44,816 bases of DNA from positions 1 through 44,816 of the forward strand of contig JACPYR010000013.1 of NCBI GenBank assembly GCA_016195965.1. The letters run 5' to 3'. Source of the stretch: Nitrosomonadales bacterium (lineage in GTDB: Bacteria; Pseudomonadota; Gammaproteobacteria; Burkholderiales; Gallionellaceae). The notes under the pieces were generated by a model. That model was not told where the DNA came from. It searched no databases and saw only the letters and a list, made by a program, of their open reading frames with translations. Both the position numbers and the translations under genes were made by a program. Positions 42,922-44,816 of the stretch are shown piece after piece; positions within the stretch are counted from its first letter, which is position 1, and each line of letters starts with the position of its first letter.

Positions 42922-44586
42922 TTAATCAATGACTTGGGAGTTCTTATTGAAGTGGTCGATCAGTCCATTTGTCGAGGCATCATGCCCTGAGTTTGATGTC
43001 GCATCGCGCAATTCCGACAGAATCTTGCCGGCCAGTTGCTTGCCCAGCTCTACCCCCCATTGGTCGAAGGAGTTGATATTCCACACCACGCCTTGCACGA
43101 AGACCTTGTGCTCATAGAGTGCGATCAACATGCCTAGAGTATGTGGGTCCAGCTTGTCGAACAGGAGGGTGTTGGTCGGTTTGTTGCCGGGGAAAACTTT
43201 ATGCGGTAGCAGCGCATCCAGCGCCTCGCCTTGCAAGCCTTGGGCTTGCAGCTCGGCACGCGCTTCTTGTTCGGTCTTGCCCAGCATCAGTGCTTCGCTT
43301 TGCGCAAAACAGTTGGCCAGCAGGATGGCGTGATGTTCTCCGAGCGGATTATGGCTATGCATGGGAGCAAGAAAATCCGCCGGGATCAAGCGTGTGCCCT
43401 GATGAATCAGCTGATAAAAGGCGTGCTGACCGTTGGTGCCGGGCTCGCCCCACACCACCATGCCGGTATCATAATCCACCGGATTGCCGTCACGGTCGAC
43501 GCGCTTGCCGTTGCTCTCCATCTCCAATTGTTGCAGATAGGCGGCTAAGCGGTGCAGGTATTGATCGTAAGGGAGTATCGCATTTGATGCGGATCCAAAA
43601 AAATTGCCATACCAGATACCGAGCAGCCCCATCAGCACTGGAATGTTCTGGTCCAGCGGCGCGCTTTTGAAATGCTCGTCCATTACATAAGCGCCCACCA
43701 GCAGTTCCTCGAACTTGTCCATGCCGATGAACAGCGCGATGGGCAGGCCGATGGCCGACCATAAGGAATATCGTCCACCGACCCAATCCCAGAACTCGAA
43801 CACGTTATCCGGGGTGATGCCAAACTGCGAAGTGGCGGTCAGGTTGGTGGAAACTGCGGCGAAATGTTTTGCGACGGCTTGGTCGACATCTATTTTGGCG
43901 CCCAGTTTCTCGACCAGCCAAGCTCGCGCCGAACGGGCGTTGGTCAACGTTTCCTGGGTAGTGAAGGTCTTGGAGCTAACGATGAACAGCGTGGTTTCGG
44001 CATCCAGCTTCTTCAACGTTTCGGTGAGATGGGTGGCGTCGATGTTGGATACAAAGTGCGCGCGCAAATTGGCTCTGGCATAGGGTTTAAGCGCTTCGCA
44101 GACCATCATTGGGCCGAGGTCTGAACCCCCGATGCCGATGTTGACTATGTCGGTGATAGCCTTGCCGGTATAGCCCCGATGCTGCCCATTGCGTACCGCT
44201 TCGGAGAAACTGCGCATCATCCCCAATACGCGCCGAACATCCGGCATGACATCCTTGCCATCCACCAGCACCGGGCGTTCAGAGCGATTGCGTAGCGCGG
44301 TGTGCAGCACAGCACGATGTTCGGTGCAATTGACCTTTGTTCCGTCGAACATACGAGAAATCCAGACTGGCAACCTGGCTTGCACGGCAAGTTCGAGCAG
44401 CAACTTCACCGTCTGTTCGTTGATGCGGTTCTTTGAATAATCGAACAACAGGTTGCCGAACTTGATCGAAAATTTATCAAAGCGCACTGGATCATCGCTA
44501 AACATCTGGCGCATGTGGATCGCTTCAATGGCTTTGTGGTGAAATTGGAGCGCATGCCAAGCGGGAGATTCAATAAGTTTCGACAT
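42922..44586 (-). CDS. pgi: Glucose-6-phosphate isomerase
   Basis: This 554-residue enzyme interconverts glucose-6-phosphate and fructose-6-phosphate. Family signatures are [36 protein letters not shown] and [22 protein letters not shown] 44586 matches the E. coli-type start (about 549 residues); a TTG at 44607 would add seven residues. It joins the glucokinase, Zwf and phosphorylase products to glycolysis or gluconeogenesis. An IS30-type transposase ends about 100 bp upstream, so its promoter may lie partly in IS-derived, AT-rich DNA (44587-44684). Confidence 0.97.
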   Translation of the reverse strand: MSKLIESPAWHALQFHHKAIEAIHMRQMFSDDPVRFDKFSIKFGNLLFDYSKNRINEQTVKLLLELAVQARLPVWISRMFDGTKVNCTEHRAVLHTALRNRSERPVLVDGKDVMPDVRRVLGMMRSFSEAVRNGQHRGYTGKAITDIVNIGIGGSDLGPMMVCEALKPYARANLRAHFVSNIDATHLTETLKKLDAETTLFIVSSKTFTTQETLTNARSARAWLVEKLGAKIDVDQAVAKHFAAVSTNLTATSQFGITPDNVFEFWDWVGGRYSLWSAIGLPIALFIGMDKFEELLVGAYVMDEHFKSAPLDQNIPVLMGLLGIWYGNFFGSASNAILPYDQYLHRLAAYLQQLEMESNGKRVDRDGNPVDYDTGMVVWGEPGTNGQHAFYQLIHQGTRLIPADFLAPMHSHNPLGEHHAILLANCFAQSEALMLGKTEQEARAELQAQGLQGEALDALLPHKVFPGNKPTNTLLFDKLDPHTLGMLIALYEHKVFVQGVVWNINSFDQWGVELGKQLAGKILSELRDATSNSGHDASTNGLIDHFNKNSQVID

Positions 44587-44684
44587 GATGGTATTCGCTA
44601 AGATCAATATAAAAAATAAAATCCCTCTACTTCGTATTGTTTATGCAAACATTCAATTAACAAATTGAAATAAATCACGCGGAT

Positions 44685-44816
44685 TCAATTTTGAAGTGCA
44701 ACACCTGACTTGAAGAATACCTGAGCGGGTGTCAGAAATCCAAGCCGTTTTCTCGGTCTGTTGTTCAATCGTTTCATCGCGTGGTTAATCTCCTGCTGTG
44801 TGATGGTGGTGAAGTC
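44685..44816 (-). pseudogene. 3' end of IS30-family transposase (cut by window edge)
   Basis: On the minus strand the last 43 codons read TQQEINHAMKRLNNRPRKRL and then GFLTPAQVFF, ending at a stop at 44685-44687. This is the conserved C-terminus of IS30-family transposases (LN.RPRK.LG..TP.EVF). The remainder lies beyond the window, so intactness is unknown. Terminal inverted repeats should fall between 44640 and 44684, but I could not define them. Confidence 0.88.

Noticed and set aside
1..44816. tRNA or rRNA genes
   Set aside because: No cloverleaf or conserved rRNA stretch was noticed on either strand; a covariance-model scan would be needed for certainty.

Overview
The window looks like a chromosomal segment of a motile, glycogen-storing betaproteobacterium. 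Protein style, repeat families and gene content suggest the Gallionellaceae/Nitrosomonadales, but this is inference from resemblance and no marker gene fixes the taxon. It is bounded by insertion-sequence debris: the 3' end of an IS3-type transposase on the left (2-133) and the 3' end of an IS30-type transposase on the right (44685-44816).

Region 1 (262-21533) is a large chemotaxis island. It holds cheR1-cheD1-cheB1, two divergent chemoreceptor genes (mcp1, mcp2), cheY-cheA-cheW-mcp3-mcp4, then cheR2-cheD2-cheB2, a STAS anti-anti-sigma-type protein, a PAS-PP2C-HATPase protein, an HDOD protein and a third cheD. Two methylation/deamidation sets plus a third CheD serve one CheA, one CheW and one CheY. 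No cheZ, cheC, cheX or cheV is present, but mcp2 carries a CheZ-like DxxxQ motif behind its signalling hairpin. Mcp4 and the PP2C protein share an Aer-type (FAD-binding class) PAS domain, so redox or oxygen state probably feeds both the chemotaxis array and a partner-switching module of the HsbR/HsbA type. Two good sigma-28 promoter candidates lie upstream of mcp2 and cheR2.

Region 2 (21769-36011, plus pgi at 42922-44586) is central glucose and glycogen metabolism. A glycogen phosphorylase gene is divergent from an overlapping gnd-zwf-glk-pgl operon (oxidative pentose phosphate entry, with a gnd of the short, probably NAD-preferring class). This is followed by a DUF3417-type alpha-glucan phosphorylase, glgA, a secreted CAP-domain protein and a third GT35 phosphorylase. 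Together they can make linear glucan and release glucose-1-phosphate; no glgB, glgC, glgX or pgm is seen here.

Region 3 (36315-41078) is accessory: an orphan B12-binding/radical SAM protein with unusual CX4CX2C spacing, IS remnants (IS3 OrfA, a DDE transposase N-terminus, an IS21-like end), and a lower-GC group of secreted proteins including an M15-peptidase-like gene that appears frameshifted. Region 4 is recQ and pgi on the minus strand, with IS30 just upstream of pgi.

A REP-like/MITE-like repeat family is a strong structural theme. Its three main copies occupy exactly the three convergent (tail-to-tail) gene junctions of the window. A second repeat family abuts the stop codons of mcp2 and mcp3. 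The signalling halves of mcp3 and mcp4 are a nearly identical, indel-free 748-bp direct repeat, suggesting recent duplication or gene conversion.
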